Source of the DNA: Pseudomonas sp. URIL14HWK12:I12
Lineage (GTDB): Bacteria; Pseudomonadota; Gammaproteobacteria; Pseudomonadales; Pseudomonadaceae
DNA length: 64,000 nucleotides
NCBI RefSeq assembly: GCF_003097135.1
Contig: NZ_QEQL01000008.1
Location: forward strand, 1 to 64,000
Reading direction: 5' to 3'
Positions 39,907 through 48,763 of this stretch are shown in pieces (positions within the stretch are counted from its first letter, which is position 1; each line of letters opens with the position of its first letter). The notes beneath the pieces were generated by a model. That model saw only the letters and a list, made by a program, of their open reading frames with translations. It had not been told where the DNA came from and searched no databases. The position numbers and the translations under genes were made by a program.

Positions 39907-40364
39907 CCCTATTCGTTGAAGGCGAAGAGGCCATGGCGGCCTTTGGCGCTCGCCTCGGGCAACTGACCGCCGGGGCCGGCACGCTGTTTCTCAATGGCGA
40001 CCTTGGCATGGGCAAAACCACCCTTTCCCGCGGCATGATCCGCGGGCTTGGCCACCAAGGTCCGGTCAAGAGCCCGACCTTCACCCTGGTGGAGCCCTAC
40101 GAGATCGGCCCGGTGCGGATTTACCATTTCGACCTGTATCGCCTGGCCGACCCTGAAGAGCTTGAGTTCATGGGTATCCGCGATTATTTCGAAGGCGCAA
40201 CCCTGTGCCTGGTGGAGTGGCCGGAAAAAGGCCAAGGCTTTTTGCCAAAACCCGACATGGTCATTAACATAAGCGCCCAAACGCCGGGGCGTTCGCTGCA
40301 CTTGGTGCCTCGTAGCCCAGCAGGCGAAGCATGGGCCACCGAGCTGGCAACCGAATTCATGTAG
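39894..40364 (+). CDS. tsaE: tRNA threonylcarbamoyladenosine synthesis ATPase TsaE
   Basis: TsaE is the small P-loop ATPase that resets the TsaBD complex in making t6A at position 37 of ANN-decoding tRNAs. The 156-residue protein has Walker A GDLGMGKTT (35-43), SPTFTLVEPY and HFDLYRLADPEELEFMG, and the VEWPEKG segment typical of the family. It overlaps nnr and precedes amiB by 13 bases. Confidence 0.96.
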   Translation: MPEVTLFVEGEEAMAAFGARLGQLTAGAGTLFLNGDLGMGKTTLSRGMIRGLGHQGPVKSPTFTLVEPYEIGPVRIYHFDLYRLADPEELEFMGIRDYFEGATLCLVEWPEKGQGFLPKPDMVINISAQTPGRSLHLVPRSPAGEAWATELATEFM

Positions 40365-40377
40365 GGGTGTGGTAACT

Positions 40378-41793
40378 ATGCGCATTCGCGCACTGGTCGC
40401 GGGGCTGCTGATAGCGGCGTTCGCGACCCAGGCCTGGGGTGTTTCCCAAGTCAAGAGCATGCGCCTGTGGCGCGCCCCGGATAACACCCGCCTGGTCTTT
40501 GACCTGTCTGGCCCGGTCCAGCACAGCGTGTTCACGCTGACGGCGCCCGATCGCCTGGTGATCGACATCAACGGTGCTACCCTGGCCGCGCCGATCAACG
40601 TTGCCACTGCCAACACGCCCATCACCAGCGTGCGCACCGCCCAACGCACGCCCAACGACCTGCGCGTGGTCGTCGACCTTAAAAAATCCGTCACGCCCAA
40701 GAGTTTCGTGCTCGCGCCCAACCAGCAGTACGGCAACCGCCTGGTGGTCGACCTCTACGATCAGGCCGCCGATGCTGCCGAGGCTAGCGCGCCTACGCCG
40801 CCGCCTGCCGTGGCAACCACTCCGGCGCTGCCGGTAACGCCTGCCCGGCCAGACATCAAGCTGTCGCCGGCGCCGAGCGGCAAGCGTGACATCATCGTGG
40901 CGATCGACGCTGGCCATGGCGGTGAAGACCCGGGGGCTTCGGGCGCTCGCGGCCAGCACGAGAAAGACATCACCCTGCAGATCGCCCGCGAGGTGCAGCG
41001 GCAGATCAACGAAGAGAAGGGGTTTCGCGCCGAGCTGACCCGTTCCGGTGACTACTTCATACCGCTGCGTGGGCGTACGGAGATCGCCCGCAAGAAGGGC
41101 GCCGACCTGTTCGTGTCGATTCACGCCGATGCCGCCCCTTCGTCTGCAGCGTTCGGCGCTTCGGTCTTCGCGCTATCGGACCGGGGGGCCACCTCCGAGA
41201 CCGCGCGATGGCTGGCCGACACCGAGAACCGCTCCGACTTGATCGGCGGCGCCGGCAACGTCAGCCTGGATGACAAGGATCGTATGCTCGCTGGGGTGCT
41301 GCTCGACCTGTCCATGACCGCCACCCTCACCAGCAGCCTGAACGTCGGCCAGAAGGTGCTGAGCAATATCGGCCGGGTGACTTCGCTGCACAAAGGCCGC
41401 GTGGAGCAGGCAGGGTTCATGGTGCTCAAGTCGCCCGATATCCCGTCGATCCTTGTAGAAACCGGCTTCATATCCAACGCGGCCGAGGCGGCCAAGCTGC
41501 AGAGCCCGGCCCACCAGCAGGCTCTGGCGCGTTCGATCCGGGCCGGGGTCAAGGCCTTCTTCGAGCAGAACCCGCCGCCGGGTACCTATATCGCCTGGCT
41601 GAGGGATCAGGGCAAGATCGCCGCCACTGCACGCGACCACCGTGTCGAGCCAGGTGAAAGCCTGGCAATGCTGGCGGTGCGCTATAACGTGCCGGTCGAA
41701 ACCCTGCGCAGCAGCAACAACCTCAAAAGCGACGAACTCAAGGTTGGCCAGATGCTCACTATTCCGCCCACCACCACCCTGGCAGCCCAATGA
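40378..41793 (+). CDS. amiB: N-acetylmuramoyl-L-alanine amidase with AMIN and LysM domains
   Basis: This periplasmic zinc amidase splits septal peptidoglycan by removing stem peptides. The 471-residue precursor has a signal peptide (to about residue 22, ...ATQAWG), an AMIN domain for septal targeting (about 25-130), a Pro/Ala linker, the Amidase_3 domain with zinc ligands in DAGHGGEDPG and SIHADA and the catalytic ETGFISN glutamate, and a C-terminal LysM domain (about 420-465). ATG 40378 is chosen over GTG 40369 because AGGGG precedes it at the right distance. It overlaps mutL. Confidence 0.95.
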   Translation: MRIRALVAGLLIAAFATQAWGVSQVKSMRLWRAPDNTRLVFDLSGPVQHSVFTLTAPDRLVIDINGATLAAPINVATANTPITSVRTAQRTPNDLRVVVDLKKSVTPKSFVLAPNQQYGNRLVVDLYDQAADAAEASAPTPPPAVATTPALPVTPARPDIKLSPAPSGKRDIIVAIDAGHGGEDPGASGARGQHEKDITLQIAREVQRQINEEKGFRAELTRSGDYFIPLRGRTEIARKKGADLFVSIHADAAPSSAAFGASVFALSDRGATSETARWLADTENRSDLIGGAGNVSLDDKDRMLAGVLLDLSMTATLTSSLNVGQKVLSNIGRVTSLHKGRVEQAGFMVLKSPDIPSILVETGFISNAAEAAKLQSPAHQQALARSIRAGVKAFFEQNPPPGTYIAWLRDQGKIAATARDHRVEPGESLAMLAVRYNVPVETLRSSNNLKSDELKVGQMLTIPPTTTLAAQ

Positions 41794-43703
41794 TGAGTGA
41801 CAGCGGACGCATCGAGCTGCTCAGCCCCCGTCTTGCCAACCAGATCGCCGCGGGCGAAGTGGTCGAGCGCCCGGCATCTGTGGTCAAGGAGCTTCTGGAG
41901 AACAGCCTCGACTCTGGCGCTACCCGCATCGACATAGACGTCGAGCAGGGCGGGGTGAAGCTGCTGCGGGTACGCGACGACGGCCGAGGCATCGAAGCCG
42001 ACGACTTGCCGCTGGCGCTGGCCCGCCATGCCACCAGCAAGATTCGCGACCTCGAAGACCTCGAGCGCGTCAGAAGCATGGGCTTTCGTGGTGAGGCGCT
42101 GGCCTCGATCAGCTCGGTGGCACGGCTCACGCTGACCTCGCGCACTGCCCAGGCCGAGCAGGCCTGGCAGGTTGAAACAGAGGGCCGCGAGATGACCCCT
42201 CGCGTGCAGCCTGCTGCCCACCCGATAGGCACCTCGGTAGAGGTGTGCGACCTTTTTTTCAATACGCCGGCGCGCCGCAAGTTCCTCAAGACCGAGAAGA
42301 CCGAATTCGATCACTTGCACGAGGTGATCAAGCGCCTGGCACTGGCGCGGTTCGACGTGGCCTTCCACCTGCGCCACAACGGCAAGAGCGTGCTGGCCTT
42401 GCACGCCGCAAACGACGAAGCCGCCCAGGCACGCCGGGTCGGTGCCATCTGTGGGGCGGGCTTTCTCGAGCAAGCCATGCCTATCGAGGTGGAGCGCAAT
42501 GGCTTGCGGTTGTGGGGCTGGGTGGGCCTGCCGACCTTTTCCCGCAGCCAGGCCGACATGCAGTACTTCTTCGTCAACGGCCGTGCAGTGCGCGACAAGC
42601 TGGTCGCTCATGCGGTACGCCAGGCTTACCGTGACGTACTGTTCAACGGCCGCCATCCCACCTTCGTGCTGTTTCTGGAAGTCGACCCAGTCGCGGTGGA
42701 TGTGAACGTTCACCCCACCAAACACGAAGTGCGGTTTCGTGATGGGCGCATGGTGCACGACTTTCTCTATGGCACTTTGCATCGGTCCCTGGCGGACGTA
42801 CGCCCCGAGGATCACCTGGCGCAGGCAGAGCCCGTGCAGCCGCAGGTGACGCGCCCCACTGGCGCCCAGGCTGGCGAGTTCGGCCCTCAGGGCGAAATGC
42901 GCCTGGCGGCCAACCTCATGGAGCCCAGCCCGGCAGCCCCGCAGAGCTTCTCCGGTGGCGGTGGTGGTGGTGGTGGCTACGGTTTCAACCCGCGCCCAAA
43001 TCCGGGCCAGGTGCTTCCAGCGGCCGAAGCGCAGGGGGTCTACAAGACCTTTTTCGCGCCCCTGCCTGAAAATGCTTCCCCAGCTATGGCGCCGTCGCTG
43101 CCGCCCAGTGACAGCGACATCCCACCGCTGGGCTATGCCCTGGCCCAGCTCAAGGGTATCTACATCCTGGCGGAGAACGCTCAGGGGTTGGTGCTGGTAG
43201 ACATGCACGCCGCACATGAGCGCATCACCTACGAGCGGCTCAAGGTGGCCATGGCCAGCGAGGGCCTGAGTGGCCAACCCCTGTTGGTGCCCGAAACGCT
43301 CGCCGTCAGCCAGCGCGAGGCCGATTGCGCCGAAGAGCACGCTGCCTGGTTCTTGCGCCTGGGCTTCGAGCTGCAGCGGCTTGGCCCCGAGACCCTGGCG
43401 ATCCGCCAGATCCCGGCGCTGTTGCGCCAGGCAGAGGCCAACCGGCTGGTGTTCGACGTGCTCACCGACCTGATGGAGTACGGCAGCAGCGACCGTATCC
43501 AGGCGCACCTGAACGAGCTGCTCGGTACCATGGCCTGCCATGGCTCGGTGCGCGCCAACCGCCGGCTAACGGTGCCGGAGATGAACGCTTTGCTGCGTGA
43601 TATGGAAATCACCGAGCGCAGCGGCCAGTGCAACCATGGCCGCCCGACCTGGACCCAGATGGGCCTGGACGATCTCGACAAACTCTTCCTGCGCGGTCGC
43701 TGA
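41790..43703 (+). CDS. mutL: DNA mismatch repair protein MutL, endonuclease type
   Basis: MutL links MutS mismatch recognition to strand incision. The 637-residue protein has the GHKL ATPase motifs (ENSLDSGAT, DDGRGI, GFRGEAL), a transducer domain to about residue 335, a disordered linker with eight consecutive glycines (codons 389-396), and a C-terminal dimerisation domain. That domain carries a DxHA(x)2E(x)4E metal site from Asp471 to Glu482, plus CHGSVRANRR and CNHGRPTW, so this MutL is probably a nicking endonuclease, as in Pseudomonas and other bacteria without MutH. It starts in ATGATG overlapping the amiB stop. Confidence 0.96.
   Translation: MMSDSGRIELLSPRLANQIAAGEVVERPASVVKELLENSLDSGATRIDIDVEQGGVKLLRVRDDGRGIEADDLPLALARHATSKIRDLEDLERVRSMGFRGEALASISSVARLTLTSRTAQAEQAWQVETEGREMTPRVQPAAHPIGTSVEVCDLFFNTPARRKFLKTEKTEFDHLHEVIKRLALARFDVAFHLRHNGKSVLALHAANDEAAQARRVGAICGAGFLEQAMPIEVERNGLRLWGWVGLPTFSRSQADMQYFFVNGRAVRDKLVAHAVRQAYRDVLFNGRHPTFVLFLEVDPVAVDVNVHPTKHEVRFRDGRMVHDFLYGTLHRSLADVRPEDHLAQAEPVQPQVTRPTGAQAGEFGPQGEMRLAANLMEPSPAAPQSFSGGGGGGGGYGFNPRPNPGQVLPAAEAQGVYKTFFAPLPENASPAMAPSLPPSDSDIPPLGYALAQLKGIYILAENAQGLVLVDMHAAHERITYERLKVAMASEGLSGQPLLVPETLAVSQREADCAEEHAAWFLRLGFELQRLGPETLAIRQIPALLRQAEANRLVFDVLTDLMEYGSSDRIQAHLNELLGTMACHGSVRANRRLTVPEMNALLRDMEITERSGQCNHGRPTWTQMGLDDLDKLFLRGR
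42954..42977 (+). repeat. GGT/GGC trinucleotide run in the mutL linker
   Basis: Eight Gly codons in a row, five of them consecutive GGT (42960-42974). Slippage by whole repeats would only change linker length. Confidence 0.85.
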
Positions 43704-43704
43704 G

Positions 43705-44676
43705 ATGGCTCAGCTACCCCCTGCCATCTTCCTGATGGGGCCGACGGCGTCGGGCAAGACGGACCTGGCCATCGAGCTGTCCCAGGTGCTGCCGTGTGAG
43801 CTTGTCAGCGTTGACTCGGCATTGGTCTACCGAGGCATGAACATCGGCACCGCCAAGCCTTCGGCCGAGGTGCTGGCACGCCACCCGCACCGGCTGGTCG
43901 ACATTCTCGACCCCTCCCAGCCCTACAGCGCGGCGGAGTTTCGCCGTGATGCGCTGGCGGCGATGGCCGATATCAGCGGGCGCGGCAAGATCCCGCTGCT
44001 GGTTGGGGGCACCATGCTCTACTTCAAGGCGCTCAGCGAAGGCCTGGCCGATATGCCCAGTGCCGACCCAGCAGTCCGCCAAGCGCTGGAGGCCGAGGCC
44101 GCGAGTGAAGGGTTGCACGCCCTGCACGCGCAATTGGAGGCGATCGACCCGGTGTCGGCAGCGCGCATTCACCCCAATGATCCGCAACGGCTCATCCGCG
44201 CGCTTGAGGTGTTTCGCGTGAGTGGCCTGAGCATGACGGCACTGCGCGCCAGGCAGTTGGCCGAAAGTCGCGAAACAGGCGCCTCATCGGGGGCGCAATT
44301 GCCCTATACTGTCGCGCACCTGGCGATCGCCCCGCAGGACCGCGCTGTGCTGCATCGGCGTATTGCCCAGCGTTTCGACCAGATGCTCGAGCATGGCTTC
44401 GTCGACGAAGTCGTTTCGCTGCGTGAGCGGGGCGACCTGAACCCTGACCTGCCTTCGATTCGTGCAGTCGGTTACCGGCAAGTCTGGGAACATCTTGACG
44501 GCGCGCTGTCGTATGAACAGATGCGCGAGCGCGGCATCATCGCAACCCGGCAGCTGGCCAAGCGGCAGTTCACCTGGTTGCGCAGCTGGCAGGGCCTGAA
44601 TTGGCTTGACAGCCTGGCTTGCGACAATCTGACGCAGTCCTTGAAATACCTCGGATCAATCTCCATATTGGGCTGA
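43705..44676 (+). CDS. miaA: tRNA dimethylallyltransferase
   Basis: MiaA adds a dimethylallyl group to N6 of A37 in UNN-decoding tRNAs. The 323-residue protein has the P-loop GPTASGKT (about 12-19), the substrate segments DSALVYRGMNIGTAKPS and RHPHRLVDILDP, and TRQLAKRQFTWLRSW near the end. ATG 43705 follows the mutL stop by one base. An upstream extension inside mutL was rejected. Confidence 0.96.
   Translation: MAQLPPAIFLMGPTASGKTDLAIELSQVLPCELVSVDSALVYRGMNIGTAKPSAEVLARHPHRLVDILDPSQPYSAAEFRRDALAAMADISGRGKIPLLVGGTMLYFKALSEGLADMPSADPAVRQALEAEAASEGLHALHAQLEAIDPVSAARIHPNDPQRLIRALEVFRVSGLSMTALRARQLAESRETGASSGAQLPYTVAHLAIAPQDRAVLHRRIAQRFDQMLEHGFVDEVVSLRERGDLNPDLPSIRAVGYRQVWEHLDGALSYEQMRERGIIATRQLAKRQFTWLRSWQGLNWLDSLACDNLTQSLKYLGSISILG
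44641..44669 (+). promoter_or_regulatory. candidate hfq promoter inside the miaA end
   Basis: TTGAAA (44641-44646), 17 bases, CATATT (44664-44669), about 100 bases before hfq. Promoters inside miaA are known to drive hfq in other bacteria. Confidence 0.4.
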
Positions 44677-44768
44677 GTTTCGCAATTGCCGTCTATCCTT
44701 GGGGGAAAGCCGGCAGGCGCCATTTTTTTCGACGTTTTTTACTATTGATCCTTAAAGGAGTGCGGCAC

Positions 44769-45029
44769 ATGTCAAAAGGGCATTCGCTACAAGACCCTTA
44801 CTTGAACACATTGAGAAAAGAGAAGGTCAGTGTCTCGATCTATCTCGTCAACGGCATCAAGCTGCAAGGCTCCATCGAATCGTTCGACCAGTTCGTGATT
44901 CTGCTCAAAAACACCGTCAGCCAGATGGTCTACAAGCATGCAATCTCCACTGTCGTGCCATCCCGCCCCATCCGCCTGCCTAGCGCTGGCGATTCGGACA
45001 GCGCCGACGCCGAGCCAGGCAACGCCTGA
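44769..45029 (+). CDS. hfq: RNA chaperone Hfq
   Basis: Hfq is the hexameric Sm-like chaperone that pairs small RNAs with messages and, in Pseudomonas, helps Crc repress catabolic genes. The 86-residue protein has the Sm1 core (LNTLRKEKVSVSIYLVNGIKLQG) and Sm2 with YKHAIST, followed by a short acidic tail. The C-terminus is much shorter than in E. coli (102 residues), normal for pseudomonads. A strong ribosome-binding site (AAAGGAG) precedes ATG 44769. Confidence 0.98.
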   Translation: MSKGHSLQDPYLNTLRKEKVSVSIYLVNGIKLQGSIESFDQFVILLKNTVSQMVYKHAISTVVPSRPIRLPSAGDSDSADAEPGNA

Positions 45030-45049
45030 TCCTGCCATAGGAGCCTGCT

Positions 45050-46351
45050 TTGTTCTTTGAGCGCCACGGAGGTGGTGAACGAGCCATTCTCGTTCACCTG
45101 GAAGGTCAAGACCCTGAGGCGCGTGAAGACCCGCAGGAGTTCCAAGACCTGGCGGCTTCCGCCGGTGCCGAAACGGTAGCGTTCGTCAACGTTGCCCGGC
45201 ACCAGCCCACCGCCAAGTTTCTGATCGGCAGTGGCAAGGTCGAGGAGCTTCACGACCTCGTCCATGCCGAAAAGGCCGATCTCGTCATCTTCAACCACAC
45301 ACTTACCCCGAGCCAGGAGCGTAACCTGGAGCGGGCGTTCGAGTGCCGGGTGATCGACCGCACTGGCTTGATTCTGGATATCTTCGCCCAGCGCGCCCGC
45401 ACCCACGAAGGCAAGCTGCAGGTCGAGCTGGCCCAGCTCGAACACATGAGCACCCGGCTGGTCCGCGGCTGGACCCACCTTGAGCGGCAGAAAGGCGGTA
45501 TCGGCATGCGCGGGCCGGGTGAAACCCAACTCGAGACTGACCGCCGCCTGCTGCGCGTGCGCCTGCGCCAGATCAAGGCGCGCCTCGAGAAGGTCCGCAG
45601 CCAGCGTGAGCAGGCCCGTCGCGGCCGTCGCCGTGCCGATATTCCTTCGGTGTCGCTGGTCGGCTATACCAACGCTGGCAAATCCACGCTGTTCAATGCC
45701 GTCACCCAGGCCCACGTGTATGCCGCCGACCAGCTGTTCGCCACCCTCGACCCTACGCTGCGCCGGCTCGAGTTGGCCGACCTGGGCCCGATCGTGCTGG
45801 CCGACACCGTAGGTTTTATCCGCCACCTGCCGCACAAGCTCGTCGAGGCGTTTCGCGCCACGCTGGAGGAGTCGAGCAATTCTGACTTGCTCCTGCATGT
45901 GATCGATGCCCACGAGCCTGAGCGCCAGGCCCAGATCGAGCAAGTGCTGGCGGTCCTGGGTGAAATCGGCGCCAAGGATTTGCCAATCTTGGAGGTCTAC
46001 AACAAGGTCGACCTCCTTGAAAATGTCGAGCCGCAGATTCAACGGGGCGAAGACGGCAAGCCGCAGCGGGTCTGGCTGTCGGCGCAAGACAGCAAGGGCC
46101 TTGAGCTGCTGGAGCAGGCCATCGCCGAATTGCTTGCCGAAGACCTGTTCGTCGCTACGCTACGCTTGCCTCAGCAGTTGGGGCGTTTGCGTGCGCAATT
46201 TTTCGCCATCGGTGCCGTGCAGGGCGAAGAGCACGACGAAACGGGCCAGAGCCTGTTGGCGGTGCGTATTCCGCGAGCCGAGCTCAACCGTCTTGTCAGC
46301 CGCGAGGGGATGGAGCCCGACGCCTTCGTAGAGCAACACACTTTGCAATAA
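45050..46351 (+). CDS. hflX: ribosome-splitting GTPase HflX
   Basis: HflX binds the 50S subunit and splits stalled or hibernating ribosomes. The 433-residue protein has the N-terminal HflX domain, a coiled-coil subdomain rich in Arg (LRVRLRQIKARLEKVRSQR), and the G domain with G1 GYTNAGKST (205-213), G3 DTVGF and G4 NKVD, then a C-terminal domain. The start is TTG 45050, supported by AGGAG 8 bases upstream and by the family N-terminus FFERHGGGER. It lies 20 bases after hfq. Confidence 0.95.
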   Translation: MFFERHGGGERAILVHLEGQDPEAREDPQEFQDLAASAGAETVAFVNVARHQPTAKFLIGSGKVEELHDLVHAEKADLVIFNHTLTPSQERNLERAFECRVIDRTGLILDIFAQRARTHEGKLQVELAQLEHMSTRLVRGWTHLERQKGGIGMRGPGETQLETDRRLLRVRLRQIKARLEKVRSQREQARRGRRRADIPSVSLVGYTNAGKSTLFNAVTQAHVYAADQLFATLDPTLRRLELADLGPIVLADTVGFIRHLPHKLVEAFRATLEESSNSDLLLHVIDAHEPERQAQIEQVLAVLGEIGAKDLPILEVYNKVDLLENVEPQIQRGEDGKPQRVWLSAQDSKGLELLEQAIAELLAEDLFVATLRLPQQLGRLRAQFFAIGAVQGEEHDETGQSLLAVRIPRAELNRLVSREGMEPDAFVEQHTLQ

Positions 46352-46448
46352 AAGCTTTTCGCCGCCATTTGGTGAGCGGCATGGGCATTCTGTAGCATTG
46401 GCCGACGCGCCAGCGGGTGCGTCTTTGCTTTATCAGATGGAGAGCGCT

Positions 46449-47633
46449 ATGGCTTGGAATGAGCCGGGTGGCAATTCGAACAACCAGGACCCTTGGGGCG
46501 GCCGCCGTGGCAACAATGGCGGCGGCGGTGATCGCAAGGGGCCGCCGGACCTGGACGAAGCCTTCCGCAAATTGCAGGACAGCCTGAACGGCCTGTTCGG
46601 CGGTGGAAAAAAACGCAGCGGCGGCAGCGGCAGCGGTGGTTCATCCAGTGGTGGCGGTTTCGGCCTGCTCGGCATTGGCCTGGCGGTTCTTGCCGCCATC
46701 TGGCTGTACAGCGCCATCTATGTCGTTGACGAACAGGAGCAGGCCGTCATCCTGCGTCTGGGCAAGTACTACGAAACCGAAGGCGCGGGCCTGCACATCT
46801 ACTTCCCGCCGTTCGATCGCAAGTACATGGAAAACGTCACGCGCGAACGGGCGTACAGCAAACAGGGCCAGATGCTCACCGAAGACGAGAACATCGTCGA
46901 AGTGCCTCTGACCGTTCAGTATCGCATCACCAACTTGCGCGACTTCGTGCTTAACGTCGATCAGCCTGAAGTCAGCCTGCAGCACGCTACCGACAGCGCC
47001 TTGCGCCATGTGGTGGGTTCCACCGCGATGGACCAGGTGCTCACCGAAGGCCGTGAGCAGATGGCCGGCGAAATCAAGGAGCGCTTGCAGAAATTCCTCG
47101 ACACCTACCGCACCGGTATCACCGTGACGCAGGTTAACGTGCAAAGCGCAGCTGCACCGCGCGAGGTACAGGAAGCCTTCGACGATGTGATCCGTGCTCG
47201 CGAAGACGAACAACGCTCCCGCAACCAGGCCGAAACCTACGCCAACGGCGTTGTGCCCGAGGCGCGCGGCCAGGCGCAGCGCATCATCGAAGACGCCAAC
47301 GGCTACCGTGACGAAGTGGTTGCCCGGGCCAAGGGTGAGGCCGACCGTTTCAGCAAGCTGCTGGGCGAATATCGCAAGGCACCAGACGTCACCCGTGAGC
47401 GCCTCTATCTGGAGACGATGCAGGAGGTCTACAGCAACACCAGTAAGGTCATGGTCAATGGCGACAAGGGGCAGAACTTGCTCTATCTGCCCCTCGACAA
47501 GATGATCGAAAAGTCGCGGGCGCCGTCCTCTTCGTCCCCAAGCCAGGCTACGAGCAATGCGGCCGATGCCGCGGCGCGTGCTGCCGCCGACCAGCAACAG
47601 CAGCGTGATCTGCGTACCCGGGAGAGCCGCTGA
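46449..47633 (+). CDS. hflK: FtsH protease regulator HflK
   Basis: HflK and HflC form the SPFH-domain cage around the FtsH protease in the inner membrane. The 394-residue protein has a Gly/Asn/Arg-rich cytoplasmic N-terminus (about 1-70), a membrane helix (about 71-94), the SPFH domain, a long helical stretch (SRNQAETYANGVVPEARGQAQ) and a Ser/Ala/Gln-rich tail. ATG 46449 has GGAG at 46440-46443. An A7 run occurs in the N-terminal region near 46606. It is coupled to hflC by TGATG. Confidence 0.95.
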   Translation: MAWNEPGGNSNNQDPWGGRRGNNGGGGDRKGPPDLDEAFRKLQDSLNGLFGGGKKRSGGSGSGGSSSGGGFGLLGIGLAVLAAIWLYSAIYVVDEQEQAVILRLGKYYETEGAGLHIYFPPFDRKYMENVTRERAYSKQGQMLTEDENIVEVPLTVQYRITNLRDFVLNVDQPEVSLQHATDSALRHVVGSTAMDQVLTEGREQMAGEIKERLQKFLDTYRTGITVTQVNVQSAAAPREVQEAFDDVIRAREDEQRSRNQAETYANGVVPEARGQAQRIIEDANGYRDEVVARAKGEADRFSKLLGEYRKAPDVTRERLYLETMQEVYSNTSKVMVNGDKGQNLLYLPLDKMIEKSRAPSSSSPSQATSNAADAAARAAADQQQQRDLRTRESR

Positions 47634-48502
47634 TGGGCAATAAATCCATAATCGGCCTGGTCGTCGCCGTCGTGCTGGCGATCGTGGCCTGGAACAGCTT
47701 CTATATCGTTCAGGAAACCGAGCGCGCCGTGTTGCTGCAGTTCGGCCGCGTGGTGCAACCGAACGTTGAACCGGGCCTGCATGTGAAGATGCCGGTGATC
47801 AATCAGGTGCGCAAGTTCGACGCCCGGCTGATGACCCTCGACGCCCCGACTCAACGTTTCCTGACCCTTGAGAAGAAGGCCGTAATGGTCGACGCCTATG
47901 CCAAGTGGCGGGTCAAGGATGCCGAGCGTTTCTATACGGCCACCTCCGGCATGAAGCAGATCGCCGACGAGCGCCTTGCGCGCCGTCTGGAGTCTGGGCT
48001 GCGTGACCAGTTCGGCAAGCGCACGCTGCATGAGGTGGTTTCCGGCGAGCGTGATGCGCTGATGAACGACATCACCCAGTCGCTCAACCGCATGGCCGGC
48101 CCCGAACTTGGCATTGAGGTGCTGGACGTGCGCGTCAAGGCCATCGACCTGCCCAAGGAAGTGAACCGCAGTGTGTTCGAGCGGATGAGCACCGAGCGTG
48201 AACGCGAAGCGCGCGAGCACCGCGCCAAGGGCAACGAGTTGGCCGAAGGTATTCGTGCAGATGCCGACCGCCAGCGCCGTGTGCTGCTTGCCGAAGCCTA
48301 TCGTGAGTCGGAGGAAGTGCGTGGTGACGGCGATGCCCAAGCGGCCGCGATCTACTCCAAGGCTTACTCGCAAGACCCAGAGTTCTACGGTTTCTACCGC
48401 AGCCTGCAGGCCTACCGCGACAGCTTCACCAGCAAAAGCGACGTATTGGTCCTCGATCCGAAGAGCGAATTCTTCCGCTACATGGAAAAGGCCAAGCCCT
48501 GA
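47633..48502 (+). CDS. hflC: FtsH protease regulator HflC
   Basis: HflC is the partner of HflK. The 289-residue protein has an N-terminal membrane anchor (about 4-24), the SPFH/band-7 domain starting YIVQETERAVLLQFGRVV, and a long C-terminal helix (MSTEREREAREHRAKGNELAEG). It overlaps the hflK stop by one base. In several relatives a small DUF2065 gene comes next; none is visible here. Confidence 0.96.
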   Translation: MGNKSIIGLVVAVVLAIVAWNSFYIVQETERAVLLQFGRVVQPNVEPGLHVKMPVINQVRKFDARLMTLDAPTQRFLTLEKKAVMVDAYAKWRVKDAERFYTATSGMKQIADERLARRLESGLRDQFGKRTLHEVVSGERDALMNDITQSLNRMAGPELGIEVLDVRVKAIDLPKEVNRSVFERMSTEREREAREHRAKGNELAEGIRADADRQRRVLLAEAYRESEEVRGDGDAQAAAIYSKAYSQDPEFYGFYRSLQAYRDSFTSKSDVLVLDPKSEFFRYMEKAKP

Positions 48503-48763
48503 TACGAGCACCCGCCCGGCGGCCAGGCCGCCTGGCGGGGTGCCCGTTGGGCAAAACGTGTGTATGATGCGGCAGCCGGGAAATTCCCGGCTTTTTTGCG
48601 TCTGCGGGTTTGCGTGCTCCTCGAGGCCGCCTAAACCCATGAACAATCGAGGATGCAGGCTCAGGGCCTGGCGGCCGTAAAGCTGCCCGGGGGCCGTGGC
48701 CTGCGTCTGCTTCCGTAAGGGCCAGGCTCAGCGCTGGCCACCCGTAACAAGGGGATTGGCGTC
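48503..48763 (+). promoter_or_regulatory. structured hflC-hisZ intergenic region
   Basis: The 261-base gap contains no gene I can support. It holds GC-rich inverted repeats at 48513-48536, a TATGAT -10-like hexamer (48563-48568), the terminator at 48574-48597, and a GGCCAG...CTGGCC hairpin (48720-48740) close to the hisZ start. A 13-codon reading frame (48639-48680, MNNRGCRLRAWRP) is probably chance; it has no histidine codons, so a classical his attenuator leader is not supported. Confidence 0.5.
48574..48597 (+). terminator. rho-independent terminator after hflC
   Basis: AGCCGGGAA and TTCCCGGCT form a near-perfect stem, followed by TTTTT. Confidence 0.85.

Noticed and set aside
41682..43541. 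619-codon minus-strand open frame
   Set aside because: Antisense to mutL and the end of amiB; no domain recognised.
48639..48680. 13-codon leader peptide ahead of hisZ
   Set aside because: No histidine or other biased codons, weak ribosome-binding site; most likely chance.
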